Source: Comamonas koreensis
GTDB taxonomy: Bacteria; Pseudomonadota; Gammaproteobacteria; Burkholderiales; Burkholderiaceae_C
NCBI RefSeq assembly: GCF_021026195.1
Contig: NZ_JAJNCT010000029.1
Span: 20,680-84,679 of the forward strand
DNA: 64,000 nt
Direction of reading: 5' to 3'
The position numbers and the translations under genes are program-made. Each line of letters opens with the position of its first letter. Position 1 is the first letter of the stretch. Shown in pieces: positions 50,135 to 62,243 of this stretch. The notes beneath the pieces were generated by a model. It worked only from the letters and a program-made list of their open reading frames with translations, searched no databases and had not been told where the DNA came from.

Positions 50135-50154
50135 GCGAAAACAGTCCTCGCATC

Positions 50155-50198
50155 AAAAAAAAGCCCGACCAGCTATCAGCCGGTCGGGCGATTTTTTT
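50155..50198. terminator. Bidirectional terminator between the glutaredoxin-like gene and rpiA
   Basis: The stem GCCCGACC / GGTCGGGC (50163-50170 and 50182-50189) is flanked by an A-run on the left and TTTTTTT on the right, serving both convergent genes. Confidence 0.9.
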
Positions 50199-50212
50199 GG
50201 GGTTTGGCGGTT

Positions 50213-50884
50213 TTAGAACTCGAGCGTTTCCACGCCTTGCTCCGTTCCCAGCAGGCAAACTGCCGCCTTCTGGTGCGCAAACACGCCCACCGTGATCACA
50301 CCAGGCCACTGGTTCACTTCCGATTCAAAAGCGGCAGGGTCGGCAATCGCCAGACCGGTGACATCAAGGATGTGCTGGCCGTTGTCGGTGACCAGGGGCT
50401 GGCCGTCCTTGAGGCGCAACGTGGCCTGGCCACCCTTGGCTGCGAAGCGGCGGGCGATCTGGGTGGCAGCCATGGGAATGACTTCGACCGGCAGCGGAAA
50501 CGCACCCAAGGTTTGTACCTGCTTGGACGCATCAGCGATGCAGATGAAGCGGTCGGCCAGGGCAGCGACGATCTTCTCGCGCGTCAGCGCAGCGCCGCCG
50601 CCCTTGACCATGAATCCCTGGTGGTCGATTTCATCGGCGCCATCGATGTAGACTGCGAGGCGCTCGACCTCGTTCGCATCGAACACCTTGATGCCCAGCG
50701 CCTGGAGGCGCTCGGTGCTGGCCACGGAGCTGGATACTGCGCCCGGAATCTGGTCCTTGATGGTGGCCAGTGCATCAATGAACTTGTTCACGGTGGAGCC
50801 AGTGCCCACGCCTACGATTTCTCCGGCAACCACATACTGCAGGGCTGCGCGGCCAACCTCGGCCTTTAATTCGTCTTGTGTCAT
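50213..50884 (-). CDS. rpiA: Ribose-5-phosphate isomerase A
   Basis: 223 residues. Family motifs [16 protein letters not shown] (substrate phosphate loop), [20 protein letters not shown] with catalytic residues, and [12 protein letters not shown]. It interconverts ribose-5-phosphate and ribulose-5-phosphate in the pentose phosphate pathway. It is divergent from pyrD with 54 bases between start codons. Confidence 0.97.
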   Translation of the reverse strand: MTQDELKAEVGRAALQYVVAGEIVGVGTGSTVNKFIDALATIKDQIPGAVSSSVASTERLQALGIKVFDANEVERLAVYIDGADEIDHQGFMVKGGGAALTREKIVAALADRFICIADASKQVQTLGAFPLPVEVIPMAATQIARRFAAKGGQATLRLKDGQPLVTDNGQHILDVTGLAIADPAAFESEVNQWPGVITVGVFAHQKAAVCLLGTEQGVETLEF

Positions 50885-50938
50885 GGTAGTGCGATCAGAT
50901 CAGCGAAAATACGGATAACGCCTTGATTATCCCATCCC

Positions 50939-51994
50939 ATGTCCCTGATCCCCTATTCCCTCTCCCGCGCCGTTCTCTTTGGCATGCAGCCCGAAGCTGC
51001 CCACGACTTCACGATGGACATGCTGGCCAAGGGCCAGAACACGCCGCTGGCCTGCGCCTGGCGCCAAAGCCGGGTCAATGACCCCATCAGCTTGGCGGGT
51101 CTGCAGTTCCCCAACCGGGTGGGCATGGCGGCGGGTCTGGACAAGAATGCGCGCGCCATTGATGGCCTGGGCGCCATGGGTTTTGGCTTTGTCGAGGTGG
51201 GTACGGTCACGCCGCTGGCGCAGCCCGGCAACCCCAAGCCGCGCATGTTCCGCATCCCGGAGCGTGATGCGCTGATCAACCGCCTGGGCTTTAACAACGA
51301 AGGCCTGGCAGCCTTTGTGGCCAATGTGAAAAAGGCCCAGTTCCGCAAGCAGCCATCGCCGCTGCTGCTGGGCCTCAACATTGGCAAGAATGCGGCCACG
51401 CCGATGGAAAATGCCACCAGCGACTACCTGGCTTGCCTCGATGGCGTCTACCCCCATGCGGACTACATCACGGTCAACATCAGCTCGCCCAACACCAAGA
51501 ACCTGCGCGCCTTGCAAAGCGATGCGGCGCTCGACGCGCTGCTGAGCGCGCTGGTGCTGCGCCGCGCGCAGCTGGCGCGCGAGCACGGAAAGTACAAGCC
51601 CGTGTTCTTGAAGATCGCCCCCGATCTGACGGAAGAACAGGTCAACGTGATCGCCAACAGCCTCAAAGCCCATGGCATGGATGGCGTGATCGCCACCAAC
51701 ACCACCATCAGCCGCGATGCGGTGCAAGGCCTGCAGCATGCAGAGGAAACCGGTGGCCTCTCCGGCCGTCCGGTGTTTGAGGCCAGCAATGCCGTGGTGC
51801 GCCAGTTGCGTGCCGCCCTGGGCCCACAGTTCCCGATCATTGGCGTGGGCGGCATCCTGAGTGGTGCCGATGCGGTCGAAAAGATCAAGGCCGGCGCCGA
51901 TGTGGTGCAGATCTACACCGGCCTGATCTACCGGGGCCCTGGCCTCGTCACAGAGATTGCGCAGGCGCTGAAAGCGCAAGGCGGTCGCCGCTGA
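50939..51994 (+). CDS. pyrD: Dihydroorotate dehydrogenase (quinone), class 2
   Basis: 351 residues. The N-terminal amphipathic region (about 1-40) for membrane association precedes [20 protein letters not shown], the FMN region. The catalytic Ser is in [32 protein letters not shown] and [16 protein letters not shown] close the FMN site. It oxidises dihydroorotate to orotate with ubiquinone in pyrimidine synthesis. Confidence 0.97.
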   Translation: MSLIPYSLSRAVLFGMQPEAAHDFTMDMLAKGQNTPLACAWRQSRVNDPISLAGLQFPNRVGMAAGLDKNARAIDGLGAMGFGFVEVGTVTPLAQPGNPKPRMFRIPERDALINRLGFNNEGLAAFVANVKKAQFRKQPSPLLLGLNIGKNAATPMENATSDYLACLDGVYPHADYITVNISSPNTKNLRALQSDAALDALLSALVLRRAQLAREHGKYKPVFLKIAPDLTEEQVNVIANSLKAHGMDGVIATNTTISRDAVQGLQHAEETGGLSGRPVFEASNAVVRQLRAALGPQFPIIGVGGILSGADAVEKIKAGADVVQIYTGLIYRGPGLVTEIAQALKAQGGRR

Positions 51995-52016
51995 TTCAGC
52001 CATAGCAACCAGCACC

Positions 52017-52041
52017 AGGCCAGCATGCGCTGGCCTTTTTA
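52017..52041 (+). terminator. Rho-independent terminator of pyrD
   Basis: The perfect stem AGGCCAGC / GCTGGCCT with four-base loop is followed by TTTT, about 20 bases after the stop. Confidence 0.88.
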
Positions 52042-52079
52042 GTGCTTGCTTGCTGCGCTGCAGCGCCCAGGCGCGTCGC

Positions 52080-53108
52080 TCAGGCCGCAGTTTTCAAGCT
52101 CGCAAGTCCCAGCTTGGCCAGCAGCTTGGCATCGCTGTCGGCCTCCGGGTTGCCGGTCACCAGCAACTTGTCGCCATAAAAGATGGAATTGGCCCCCGCC
52201 ATGAAGCACAGCGTCTGCACCGCCTCGCCCAGCTGCTGGCGGCCGGCAGACAGGCGTATGCGGGCCTTGGGCATGACGATGCGGGCAACCGCGATCACCC
52301 GCACAAAATCCAGTGGGTCCACCGGCTCGCTGTCGGCCAGCGGCGTGCCGGGCACGCGCACCAGACTGTTGATGGGCACCGACTCCGGATAGGGCTGCAT
52401 ATTGGCCAGTTGGGCCAGCAAAGCGGCACGGTCGACCGGCGTCTCGCCCATACCGACGATGCCGCCGCAGCAGACCCGGATGCCTGCCGCACGGACATGG
52501 GCCAGCGTATCGAGCCGCTCCTGGTACTGCCGGGTGCTGACGACATCGCGGTAATAAGCGGGGCCGGTGTCCAGGTTGTGGTTGTAGTAGTCCAGCCCGG
52601 CATCGCTCAGCGCCTGGGCCTGGTGAGGCGCCAACATGCCCAGCGTCGCACAGCTTTCCAGCCCCAGGGCCTTGACGGCTGCGATCATTGCGCTGATCTG
52701 GGCGATATCCCTGTCCTTGGGTGCGCGCCAGGCCGCACCCATGCAAAAGCGGCTGGCACCCGCTGCCTTGGCCGCTTGCGCCGCGCGCACCACCTCCGCC
52801 ACATCCATCAGCTTGTCAGCCTTGACTCCCGTGTCGTAGGCCGCCGACTGCGGGCAATAACCGCAGTTCTCCGGGCATCCACCCGTCTTGACGGATAGCA
52901 GGGTCGCCAGCTCGATATCAGCCGCTGGCCAGTGCGCATGGTGCACCGTCTGCGCATGGAACATCAAGGCCATAAAGGGCATATCAAACAGCGCTTGGAC
53001 TTGGGCTGCAGGCCAGGGCTCTGCCGCCGTCGGCTGATCGGTCACCGCTACTTGGGGATGCCAATGCAGAGCGGATGTAGTCGTGCCAGGGTTATGGGGG
53101 GTGGACAT
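52080..53108 (-). CDS. bioB: Biotin synthase
   Basis: 342 residues from the ATG at 53108, preceded by GAGGAGG; an upstream in-frame ATG at 53210 is not supported. The radical SAM cysteines are Cys78, Cys82 and Cys85 in [13 protein letters not shown]. Other blocks: [14 protein letters not shown] and [17 protein letters not shown], which are conserved in BioB. It inserts sulphur into dethiobiotin. No other biotin gene is adjacent and I see no BirA operator. Confidence 0.97.
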   Translation of the reverse strand: MSTPHNPGTTTSALHWHPQVAVTDQPTAAEPWPAAQVQALFDMPFMALMFHAQTVHHAHWPAADIELATLLSVKTGGCPENCGYCPQSAAYDTGVKADKLMDVAEVVRAAQAAKAAGASRFCMGAAWRAPKDRDIAQISAMIAAVKALGLESCATLGMLAPHQAQALSDAGLDYYNHNLDTGPAYYRDVVSTRQYQERLDTLAHVRAAGIRVCCGGIVGMGETPVDRAALLAQLANMQPYPESVPINSLVRVPGTPLADSEPVDPLDFVRVIAVARIVMPKARIRLSAGRQQLGEAVQTLCFMAGANSIFYGDKLLVTGNPEADSDAKLLAKLGLASLKTAA

Positions 53109-53537
53109 GGGGAACCTCCTCGATCGCTGCCCGGTGCGAGATGCCCGGGCATGGCACTTATTGTGTCCAGATCCCATGTGCAGCCAAGCGGTGCCCTGGG
53201 TCCTCTTCAAGCCTGGTTTGGCAGCTTTGCTGTGCTCTCAATTTAGGGCGCTGTTGCGGGCATGTTGCATACAAGAAGCCAGTACATTGCTGCAACTTTC
53301 GGCATTTCATCGGCAACCGCCCTCTTTCTGGGCTCAATAGATGGCCAAACAATGTGCACAACGCGGGCAATTAGCAGCAAATGATGGGTTTCCAATGCCT
53401 TCGAGCGCCCAGCTTGGCCACTGCGATGCGCTAGTAGGCTATCCGGTCAAAAACCACTGGCACTATTTGGGAGTTTATTGACGCCAGCACCCCGTTTTAG
53501 CCCCAGCGGTGCTGAGGGTCTTTGCAGCCATCGGGCA
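53109..53537. other. Intergenic region upstream of bioB, no gene seen
   Basis: About 430 bases between bioB (leftward) and the terminator of the VOC genes. It must contain the bioB promoter. No operator, RNA gene or supported small protein is visible. Confidence 0.45.
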
Positions 53538-53564
53538 TAAAAAAAGCCGCAACGGCGTGCGGCT
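53538..53564 (-). terminator. Rho-independent terminator of the two VOC genes
   Basis: On the minus strand AGCCGCA / TGCGGCT with a six-base loop is followed by TTTTTTT, about 20 bases after the stop at 53586. Confidence 0.85.
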
Positions 53565-53585
53565 GTGGCTGGGTTTGCAGGGCGC

Positions 53586-54005
53586 TTAGCTGCCTGCGCC
53601 CTCTGGCGTTTCTGGCAGTTCTTCAAAAAACACCAGATGGTTGCCAAAGGGGTCGGCAATGCGCATCTCCAGCATGCCCCAGGGCATGCGCTCCAGCCCT
53701 GGCTTGGCATAGCGGTAGTTCTTGGCCAGCAGGCTTTGCTGGTAGGCCTCCAGTTGCGGCCAGGCAATGCGCACCGTGCTGCCGGGGCAGGCGTCGCCAT
53801 GGTGCTCGCTCACATGCAGCACGCAGGCCAGTCCCGCAGCGTTGCGCAGGCTGAGCTGTTGGTAGAGCGGAAAGTCATCGCCAAAGCGGTGTGTCCAGTC
53901 CTGGGCAAAGCCCAGAAACTCCTGGTAGAACTCGGCAGCGCGCTGGGCATCAAAGCTGCGCAGCACCGGGATCACGCAAGGCTGAAAGCTGGGGATATCG
54001 GCCAT
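53586..54005 (-). CDS. Glyoxalase/bleomycin-resistance-type VOC protein
   Basis: 139 residues from the ATG at 54005, which has GGAGA upstream; an ATG at 54041 would overlap the preceding gene. The fold is seen from VIPVLRSFDAQRAAEFYQEF, through GLACVLHVSEHHG and ending MLEMRIADPFGNHLVFFEEL, typical of small glyoxalase-superfamily proteins related to bleomycin-resistance proteins. Substrate unknown. It follows the other VOC gene by 13 bases. Confidence 0.87.
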   Translation of the reverse strand: MADIPSFQPCVIPVLRSFDAQRAAEFYQEFLGFAQDWTHRFGDDFPLYQQLSLRNAAGLACVLHVSEHHGDACPGSTVRIAWPQLEAYQQSLLAKNYRYAKPGLERMPWGMLEMRIADPFGNHLVFFEELPETPEGAGS

Positions 54006-54018
54006 CGCAGCGTTCTCC

Positions 54019-54486
54019 TCAACCGAGGGCGGCAATGACATCAGCCGGCGCTTGCACCAGCTCGATTAGCACGCCCTCGCCCGCGATGGGGAACTCGTCA
54101 TTGCTCTTGGGATGCAGAAAGCAGATGTCATGGCCCGCAGCGCCTGGGCGAATGCCGCCTGGCGCAAAACGCACGCCCTGGGCAGTGAGCCATTCGACAG
54201 CCTTGGGCAGGTCGTCAATCCACAGGCCGATGTGGTTGAGCGGCGTGGCATGCACGGCGGGCTTTTTGTCGATATCCAGCGGCTGCATGATGTCCACCTC
54301 GACCGCGAACGCGCCCTTGCCCATCGCCAGAATGTCTTCGTCGACGTTTTCGCGCTCGCTGCGGAAGGTGCCTGTTTGTGACAGGCCCAGCATGTCCACC
54401 CAGAGTTTTTTCATGCGGTCTTTGTCAGTGCCGCCGATGGCCACTTGCTGGATTCCCAAAACCTTGAACGGACGCTGTGCTGACAT
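54019..54486 (-). CDS. VOC-family protein, methylmalonyl-CoA epimerase-like
   Basis: 155 residues from the ATG at 54486 with GGAG upstream. The pattern [40 protein letters not shown] and [13 protein letters not shown], with a metal-type His in NHIGLWID and Glu in LIELVQ, resembles the lactoylglutathione lyase/methylmalonyl-CoA epimerase group. It is the first gene of a two-gene operon with another VOC protein. The substrate is not established. Confidence 0.85.
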   Translation of the reverse strand: MSAQRPFKVLGIQQVAIGGTDKDRMKKLWVDMLGLSQTGTFRSERENVDEDILAMGKGAFAVEVDIMQPLDIDKKPAVHATPLNHIGLWIDDLPKAVEWLTAQGVRFAPGGIRPGAAGHDICFLHPKSNDEFPIAGEGVLIELVQAPADVIAALG

Positions 54487-54700
54487 GCTGTATAGGCTCC
54501 TTGTGTTAGATGGTGAGCGGCTTGCGCTGCAACAGCCATTGTGCCAAGGCTTGGCCCCATTTGCGGTAGAACGTGCGACGGACATATGCGGCATAAAGCG
54601 CTTGCGCATCTGTATGAATTGATCGACATTGCTTACATATTGCAGCCAAAACCACTTCAGAAAAGTGCCCGGTGTTTACCCTAAATAACTACAATTGAAA

Positions 54701-54752
54701 GGAGTCAAACACCAAATAGAGTATTACTATACTTGAATGGCTTTTTGACTCC
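54701..54752. repeat. Concentric inverted repeat between the VOC operon and the GGDEF-EAL gene
   Basis: Outer arms GGAGTCAAA (54701-54709) and TTTGACTCC (54744-54752) and inner arms AGTAT and ATACT (54720-54733) share the same centre at about 54726.5. The 54487-54845 intergenic region is otherwise unremarkable. It could be an operator for a symmetric regulator or form a hairpin in the GGDEF-EAL leader. Confidence 0.6.
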
Positions 54753-54845
54753 GCAGTTTTCCCCGCCCCCGCACCCCACCACCATGTTTGCCACCCCGCT
54801 CTGCTTGATGCACCGATCGCTTGCCCAGCCGGCAGCGCGGAAGAC

Positions 54846-57401
54846 ATGCCAACGATCCCTCGCGGGACTGCCATGCCGCGATTAAGTCCGCCCATGCCCG
54901 CAGTGCCAGCCAGCGAAGCCAAGCCTGCGCGCAGCTTTGCCGTACCCAAGCGCAAGCGCAGTTTGCTGCTCAGCATCTGGCCCTTTGTGGCGTTAGCCAT
55001 TGTGCAGACGGTACTGGCCATCTCTAGCCTCCATATTCTGGGGGCTATGCGGGCTTTCAGCTCAGGCGAGAGCCAGTGGAGCAAGGGCCAAAAGGACGCC
55101 ACCTATGCACTGGCGCGCTATGCCGTGAGCGGCGACCCTGCTGCCTATGAGCAGTTTCACCAAGGCCTGCACATTCCGATGAGCGACATGCAGGCGCGCC
55201 TGATGCTCGAAGACCGGGGCTATGCCGCCCGGCCCCAGGCCGCCTTGCTGCTGCTGCAAGGCCACAATGAGCCCGAAGAAATCAATGCTCTGATATGGCT
55301 GACGGTGTATTTCAAGAACACCGACTCCATAGGCCAGCTGCTGGCGCGCTGGGAAGACGCCGATGAACCCCTGCAGGAGCTGCAGACCCTGGCTGGCGAT
55401 ATCTATTCCTGCCTCCAAACGGCGCCGCCTACCCCAGAGCAAAAACAGAGCTGGCTGGCACAGATCAACGGGCTGCAGGTGCAGCTGTCCGAGGCTGAGC
55501 GGGCCTTTAACAAGGTGCTGGGCGATACCTCGCGGGCGATGAACAAATGGCTGTGGTCCATCAATATCGGCATTGCGCTGGCCATGCTGAGCCTGCTGAT
55601 GGGCCATACTTGGCGCCTGCAACGCAAAACAGCCCGCGCGGAAGATGCGCTCGATCTGGTCAGCGAGCGCGCATCCACCACCTTGGCCGCCATTGGCGAA
55701 GCCGTGATCACCACCGATGCGGCCGGCCATGTGATGTACATGAACCGTGCCGCAGAAGAGCTGCTGGGAGAGAGCCTGGAGCAGCTGGTCACGACGGAGC
55801 TGGTCCAGCATATCCATGCCCCGCCCTCTTTTGCTGGCAGCGACAGAGACACGGCTATTCCGCTGGTGCAAACGGCCATCTCCGATGCATTGCAAGGACG
55901 TGAGCACCCGCGCGACACGATCTTCCGTCTCTATGACGCGCAGTACCATGTGCGCGAGGTCAGACTGGCATTCACCCCCATTGGCGACGATACCGGCACC
56001 ACCGAGGCTGTGTTTGTGCTGCACGATGTGAGCCAGGAGCAAAGCTATATCCGTGAACTGGCCTGGCAGGCGACCCATGACCAGTTGACCGGCCTGGTCA
56101 ACCGCTATGAGTTCGAGCGCCTGCTCGGCGTGTTGTTGGCGCAGACCAAGGATGCCCGCACGCCAGCTACCCACCACGCGATCATGTACCTGGACCTGGA
56201 CCAGTTCAAGGTCATCAACGACACAGCCGGGCATATCGCGGGCGACGCCATGTTGCGCGCGATGAGTGCCATGCTGCAGCGCTGCCTGCGCAGCGGGGAC
56301 ACACTGGCCCGTGTAGGCGGCGATGAGTTTGCCATCTTGCTGACGCAGTGCTCCTTTGATGAAGCCAAGCGTATTGCCGAGCAGATCCGCGATGCAGCGC
56401 AGAATGTGCGCATCCAATGGGGCGAGCGCAGCCTGAGTGCGGGCATCAGCATCGGCCTGGTCAAGCTGGCGGCGCCCCTGGCTTCCGTGGAAGAAGTGCT
56501 GCGCGTGGCTGACATGGCCAGCTACGGCGCCAAGCAGCGCGGCCGCAACAATGTCTACGCCTACGATCCCGGCGTGGACCAGGAAATTGCCCGCTATGTC
56601 GGCGAAATGGAATGGGTGGAGCGCATCAAGGCCGCCCTCGAAGGCGGGCATTTCTGCCTCTATTCCCAGTCAATTGTGGCGCTGAGCCCTGCTGCCGACG
56701 ACATTGCCGGCGGAGGCCAGCATATCGAGGTGCAAATCCGCATGCGCCTGCCCGATGGCAACATCATCAGTCCGGTGTTGTTCATTCCCGCTGCCGAGCG
56801 CTACGGTCTGATGCCGATGGTGGACCGCTGGGTGGTCAAGCAGACCTTGCAAACCCTGGCACACCTGCAAAAAACCGCGCAAACGCCTGCTATTTCCTGC
56901 TGCGCCATCAACCTGTCGGGTACCTCGCTGGGGGACGAGCGCCTGCTCGATTTCTTGCAGGCGCAGATTGCGTTCTATGGCGTGGATCCGCGCACGCTGT
57001 GCTTCGAGATCACCGAGACTGCTGCCATTACCCACCTGCCCAATGCCATCCGCCTGGTCAAGGCCTTGAAAGCCATGGGTTGCCGCTTCTCGATGGATGA
57101 TTTTGGCGCAGGGGTTTCGTCATTCGGCTCCCTAAAGAACCTGCCTGTGGACTTTCTCAAGATCGATGGCGCCATCGTCGCCGACATGCTCAATGAGCCG
57201 GCACACCGTGCAATGGTTGACGCCATCAACCACCTGGGACATGCACTGGGCATGACGACGATCGCCGAGTTTGCCTCCACCCCCGACATTGTCGACACCT
57301 TGCGTGATATGGGCATTGACTACGCGCAGGGCTATGCGGTAGGCCGCCCGCAACCCTTCTCCGACGCCGTCGCTACCCCGGCTTCCGACCAAGTGCACTG
57401 A
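54846..57401 (+). CDS. Membrane-bound PAS-GGDEF-EAL cyclic-di-GMP signalling protein
   Basis: 851 residues. Membrane segments at about 39-65 and 234-256 bracket a periplasmic sensor of about 165 residues. A PAS domain (about 268-390, AIGEAVITTDAAGHVMYMNR) leads into a GGDEF domain whose active site is intact (RVGGDEFAIL, about 488-497). The EAL domain (about 590-840) has the substrate/metal segments MDDFGAGVSSFGSLKNLPVD and FEITETAAITHL, but the EAL motif reads EVQ (HIEVQIRMRLPDG, about 627). The Glu is kept, so phosphodiesterase activity is possible. Start at 54846 is the first ATG; later ATGs at 54873 and 54894 are possible. Confidence 0.92.
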   Translation: MPTIPRGTAMPRLSPPMPAVPASEAKPARSFAVPKRKRSLLLSIWPFVALAIVQTVLAISSLHILGAMRAFSSGESQWSKGQKDATYALARYAVSGDPAAYEQFHQGLHIPMSDMQARLMLEDRGYAARPQAALLLLQGHNEPEEINALIWLTVYFKNTDSIGQLLARWEDADEPLQELQTLAGDIYSCLQTAPPTPEQKQSWLAQINGLQVQLSEAERAFNKVLGDTSRAMNKWLWSINIGIALAMLSLLMGHTWRLQRKTARAEDALDLVSERASTTLAAIGEAVITTDAAGHVMYMNRAAEELLGESLEQLVTTELVQHIHAPPSFAGSDRDTAIPLVQTAISDALQGREHPRDTIFRLYDAQYHVREVRLAFTPIGDDTGTTEAVFVLHDVSQEQSYIRELAWQATHDQLTGLVNRYEFERLLGVLLAQTKDARTPATHHAIMYLDLDQFKVINDTAGHIAGDAMLRAMSAMLQRCLRSGDTLARVGGDEFAILLTQCSFDEAKRIAEQIRDAAQNVRIQWGERSLSAGISIGLVKLAAPLASVEEVLRVADMASYGAKQRGRNNVYAYDPGVDQEIARYVGEMEWVERIKAALEGGHFCLYSQSIVALSPAADDIAGGGQHIEVQIRMRLPDGNIISPVLFIPAAERYGLMPMVDRWVVKQTLQTLAHLQKTAQTPAISCCAINLSGTSLGDERLLDFLQAQIAFYGVDPRTLCFEITETAAITHLPNAIRLVKALKAMGCRFSMDDFGAGVSSFGSLKNLPVDFLKIDGAIVADMLNEPAHRAMVDAINHLGHALGMTTIAEFASTPDIVDTLRDMGIDYAQGYAVGRPQPFSDAVATPASDQVH

Positions 57402-57591
57402 GTGCACACCAGACAGCTTCGCGGCTGCATCCCCCGGCCTTCCGCACCACCGTGTTGCATGCAGACACGGTAGATGCATTCTGCATCCCTCACCTATCAC
57501 AACGGCATGCAGACCTACGCCGAGAGCAGATTGTCTCTGTGGGTGGTAGCGCAGCAAATTGCGAACAATCTTGAGCCTAGGCGTACGCGTA

Positions 57592-57620
57592 TTGGCTTTC
57601 TCTAATTTGTCATGTATATT
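57592..57620 (+). promoter_or_regulatory. Possible sigma-70 promoter for the beta-propeller gene
   Basis: TTGGCT and TATATT are spaced by 17 bases in an AT-rich stretch and would start transcription about 25 bases before the GTG at 57652. The leader has no clear ribosome site. Confidence 0.4.
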
Positions 57621-57651
57621 AATATAATTAATCAATTACATAATCATAATC

Positions 57652-58818
57652 GTGTCAGTCAATCTGAGAGGATGCCTGGAGGCCTGTCGGCGCTTGACCT
57701 GTGCCCTGGCTTTTTGCAGCGTGGCCGGGCTAGTCCCAGCCGCGCCGCTGGCGTATGTGGTCAACCGGGATGAGAACCTTGTTTCGGTGGTCGATGTGAC
57801 CAGCCAGCGTACGGTTACCACGATCCCTGCCGGCATGGCCATGCCGCAGGAGATTGCCATCAGCCCGGATGGCTGCCTCGCCTATCTCTCCAGCGTGTGG
57901 TCCGCCACCATCGGCGTACTTGATCTGGGCAAGAACAAGTTGCTGACAGGAATTCCTATGAACCATGTCAGCAACGATGTGGTGTTCAGTCCCAGCGGTG
58001 GACTGGCCTATGTAGATACCAACACTCCCGGCGGCGGCGCGATTGCCGTCATTGACACTGCCACCCATCAGATCATGCGTACCTTCCCTGTCAGCCCCCA
58101 AAACACCCGCGGCATGGCCATCCACCCGGATGGTTCACGCCTGTACTCGCTCGAGCAACACAGCGACCCCGACACCGGAAAAGTCGCGGTGATCGACCCC
58201 GGCAGTGGCGAAGTGCTGAAACACATCAGCGTTGGGACGGATGCCAGCGATATCAAGGTGCAACCCTCTGGTAGTTTGGCCTATGTTGTGAACCGGGAGT
58301 CACGCCAGGCGCGTGGCAGCGTCAGCGTGATTGATACCCGCGCCAAGACGGTTGTGGCAACAGTCGCCGTCGGCAAGCACCCCAGCCGAGTCGCTTTTCA
58401 TCCAGCAGGTACACAGGCCTATGTCACCAACAGCGGGGACGGCACCGTGTCTGTCATCGACACGGCCAGCCATGCAGTGGTGGGAGTCATTCCTGTGGAG
58501 CAGACCCCGCAGCATGTGGTGTTCGATCCCGTGGGGACGCATGCCTATGTCAGCGATCCAAGGACGAACCGCCTGTCCATCATCGATACCAGTACCCACG
58601 AGGTACGCGGCTCGGTGACTGTGGGCAGTGCGCCCTGGGGCGTTGCATTGGCCAGCAGTGCCCGCAAGGCGGCTGCCAAGCTGGATGCCAATGGCTTGGA
58701 AGCCGGCAGCGTGGTGGCTGGCAAACCCATTCCGATCAGCGGCGTCTGGGCGGGTCTGTTGCTCGTGGTGGCGGGCATCACGGCGCTGCACCGCCATGGC
58801 CAAAGACTGATGGGCTAA
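57652..58818 (+). CDS. YncE-like YVTN beta-propeller protein with C-terminal anchor
   Basis: 388 residues from a GTG. A signal peptide (about 1-31) is followed by seven repeats of the YVTN type, seen as PLAYVVNRDENLVSVVDV, GLAYVDTNTPGGGAIAVID, SLAYVVNRESR, TQAYVTNSGDGTVSVIDT and THAYVSDPRTNRLSIIDT. The C-terminus is IPISGVWAGLLLVVAGITAL followed by Arg/His residues, a membrane segment resembling IPTL-CTERM protein-sorting tails of Comamonadaceae. The protein is therefore likely surface- or membrane-displayed. Ligand unknown. The gene stands alone and ends in a strong terminator. Confidence 0.82.
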   Translation: MSVNLRGCLEACRRLTCALAFCSVAGLVPAAPLAYVVNRDENLVSVVDVTSQRTVTTIPAGMAMPQEIAISPDGCLAYLSSVWSATIGVLDLGKNKLLTGIPMNHVSNDVVFSPSGGLAYVDTNTPGGGAIAVIDTATHQIMRTFPVSPQNTRGMAIHPDGSRLYSLEQHSDPDTGKVAVIDPGSGEVLKHISVGTDASDIKVQPSGSLAYVVNRESRQARGSVSVIDTRAKTVVATVAVGKHPSRVAFHPAGTQAYVTNSGDGTVSVIDTASHAVVGVIPVEQTPQHVVFDPVGTHAYVSDPRTNRLSIIDTSTHEVRGSVTVGSAPWGVALASSARKAAAKLDANGLEAGSVVAGKPIPISGVWAGLLLVVAGITALHRHGQRLMG

Positions 58819-58864
58819 AAGCCCAAGGGCGGGGCCTCCCGCGCCGATTCAGCCACCAAAAACA

Positions 58865-58896
58865 AAGGCGCCAAGCGTAAACTTGGCGCCTTTTTT
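58865..58896. terminator. Bidirectional terminator between the beta-propeller and YgiQ genes
   Basis: The eleven-base arms AAGGCGCCAAG and CTTGGCGCCTT with a six-base loop are followed by TTTT on the plus strand; a short A-run on the other side gives partial function for the convergent YgiQ gene. Confidence 0.88.
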
Positions 58897-58925
58897 GGCG
58901 ATCTCAGCGCGGCAATGCGCCAGGC

Positions 58926-61439
<2,514 letters not shown>

Positions 61440-61750
61440 GGGCAACAACAGTCGTGGAGTAATGCACGCGGGGCTCGGTGCCAGCGGTGGCAGGGTCCGA
61501 TATTCTAAAAAAATAGCCCGTAGCGCGCATTTGTACGGGTATTGATGCTATGTATTTGGAAGCATCTGCGGGGGCAAAGCCCCAGTTAAGACCAGGGCGG
61601 TCAAGGCATTGCAGCGCGGCTCCAGACCAAGGCAATCGCTGGCCCCTAACTGGCGAGACCATAACCTTCAAGGCAAGGGGCGCTAAACCCACATTTTTTG
61701 CGCTGCATCAAATAGCCTGCCATTGTCGCATGGCTGAGCAATGGACCGCA
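61440..61750. other. Intergenic region upstream of ygiQ
   Basis: About 300 bases with no supported gene or RNA. It holds the ygiQ promoter on the minus strand; no clear boxes are visible. Confidence 0.4.
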
Positions 61751-61776
61751 AATAAAAAAGGCAGCCCAAGCTGCCT
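61751..61776 (-). terminator. Rho-independent terminator for the small protein gene
   Basis: On the minus strand AGGCAGC / GCTGCCT with a four-base loop is followed by TTTTTT, about 70 bases after the small-gene stop. Confidence 0.85.
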
Positions 61777-61844
61777 ATGGCGTTGATGCGATGCGAGTTT
61801 CGTCAGTCAACCGGTACCGAAATCTGGCGCTCTTGTTCAGCGCC

Positions 61845-62027
61845 TTACCACTCGCCACCTTCGCGAACGCGTTGGGCCAAATCCACGTAGCTGCCATCGT
61901 CATTGGCACTGGGGGTGGTTGGCAGTGCTGCCAGCACCTCCGTCACATAGGCGGGCGTCTCCAAACCTGCACGTCCGAACCCATGGTTGTTCAAGGAATC
62001 CAAATTGGTTTGCAGTTGGTGTTGCAT
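61845..62027 (-). CDS. Small protein of unknown function, 60 residues
   Basis: ATG at 62027 with GGGAG six bases upstream, stop at 61845, and a terminator downstream, which together mark a real transcription unit. The product (MQHQLQTNLDSLNNHGFGRA, ending DLAQRVREGGEW) is acidic, without signal peptide or membrane segment. I do not recognise a family. It is divergent from the YigZ gene. Confidence 0.65.
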   Translation of the reverse strand: MQHQLQTNLDSLNNHGFGRAGLETPAYVTEVLAALPTTPSANDDGSYVDLAQRVREGGEW

Positions 62028-62243
62028 GGTCGCTCCCGGGTAATGTGTCAGTCGGTGGTATGAAATGGTTCTTGGAAAAATCGGGGTAGACTCGCGCCTG
62101 GCTGCGCCTGAGGTCTCCACTGCGGTCAGCCACTCCATCACTGGAGCGCTCCCGCCATTGAAACAATGATATGTGTCTAACGCATGACATCTAGGCGACG
62201 TTGACGCATCACAGTGTAAGCAAACGTCTTCTCCACGCAACGC

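Noticed and set aside
53041..53110. BirA operator before bioB
   Set aside because: No TTGTAAACC-type palindrome is present in the bioB upstream region.
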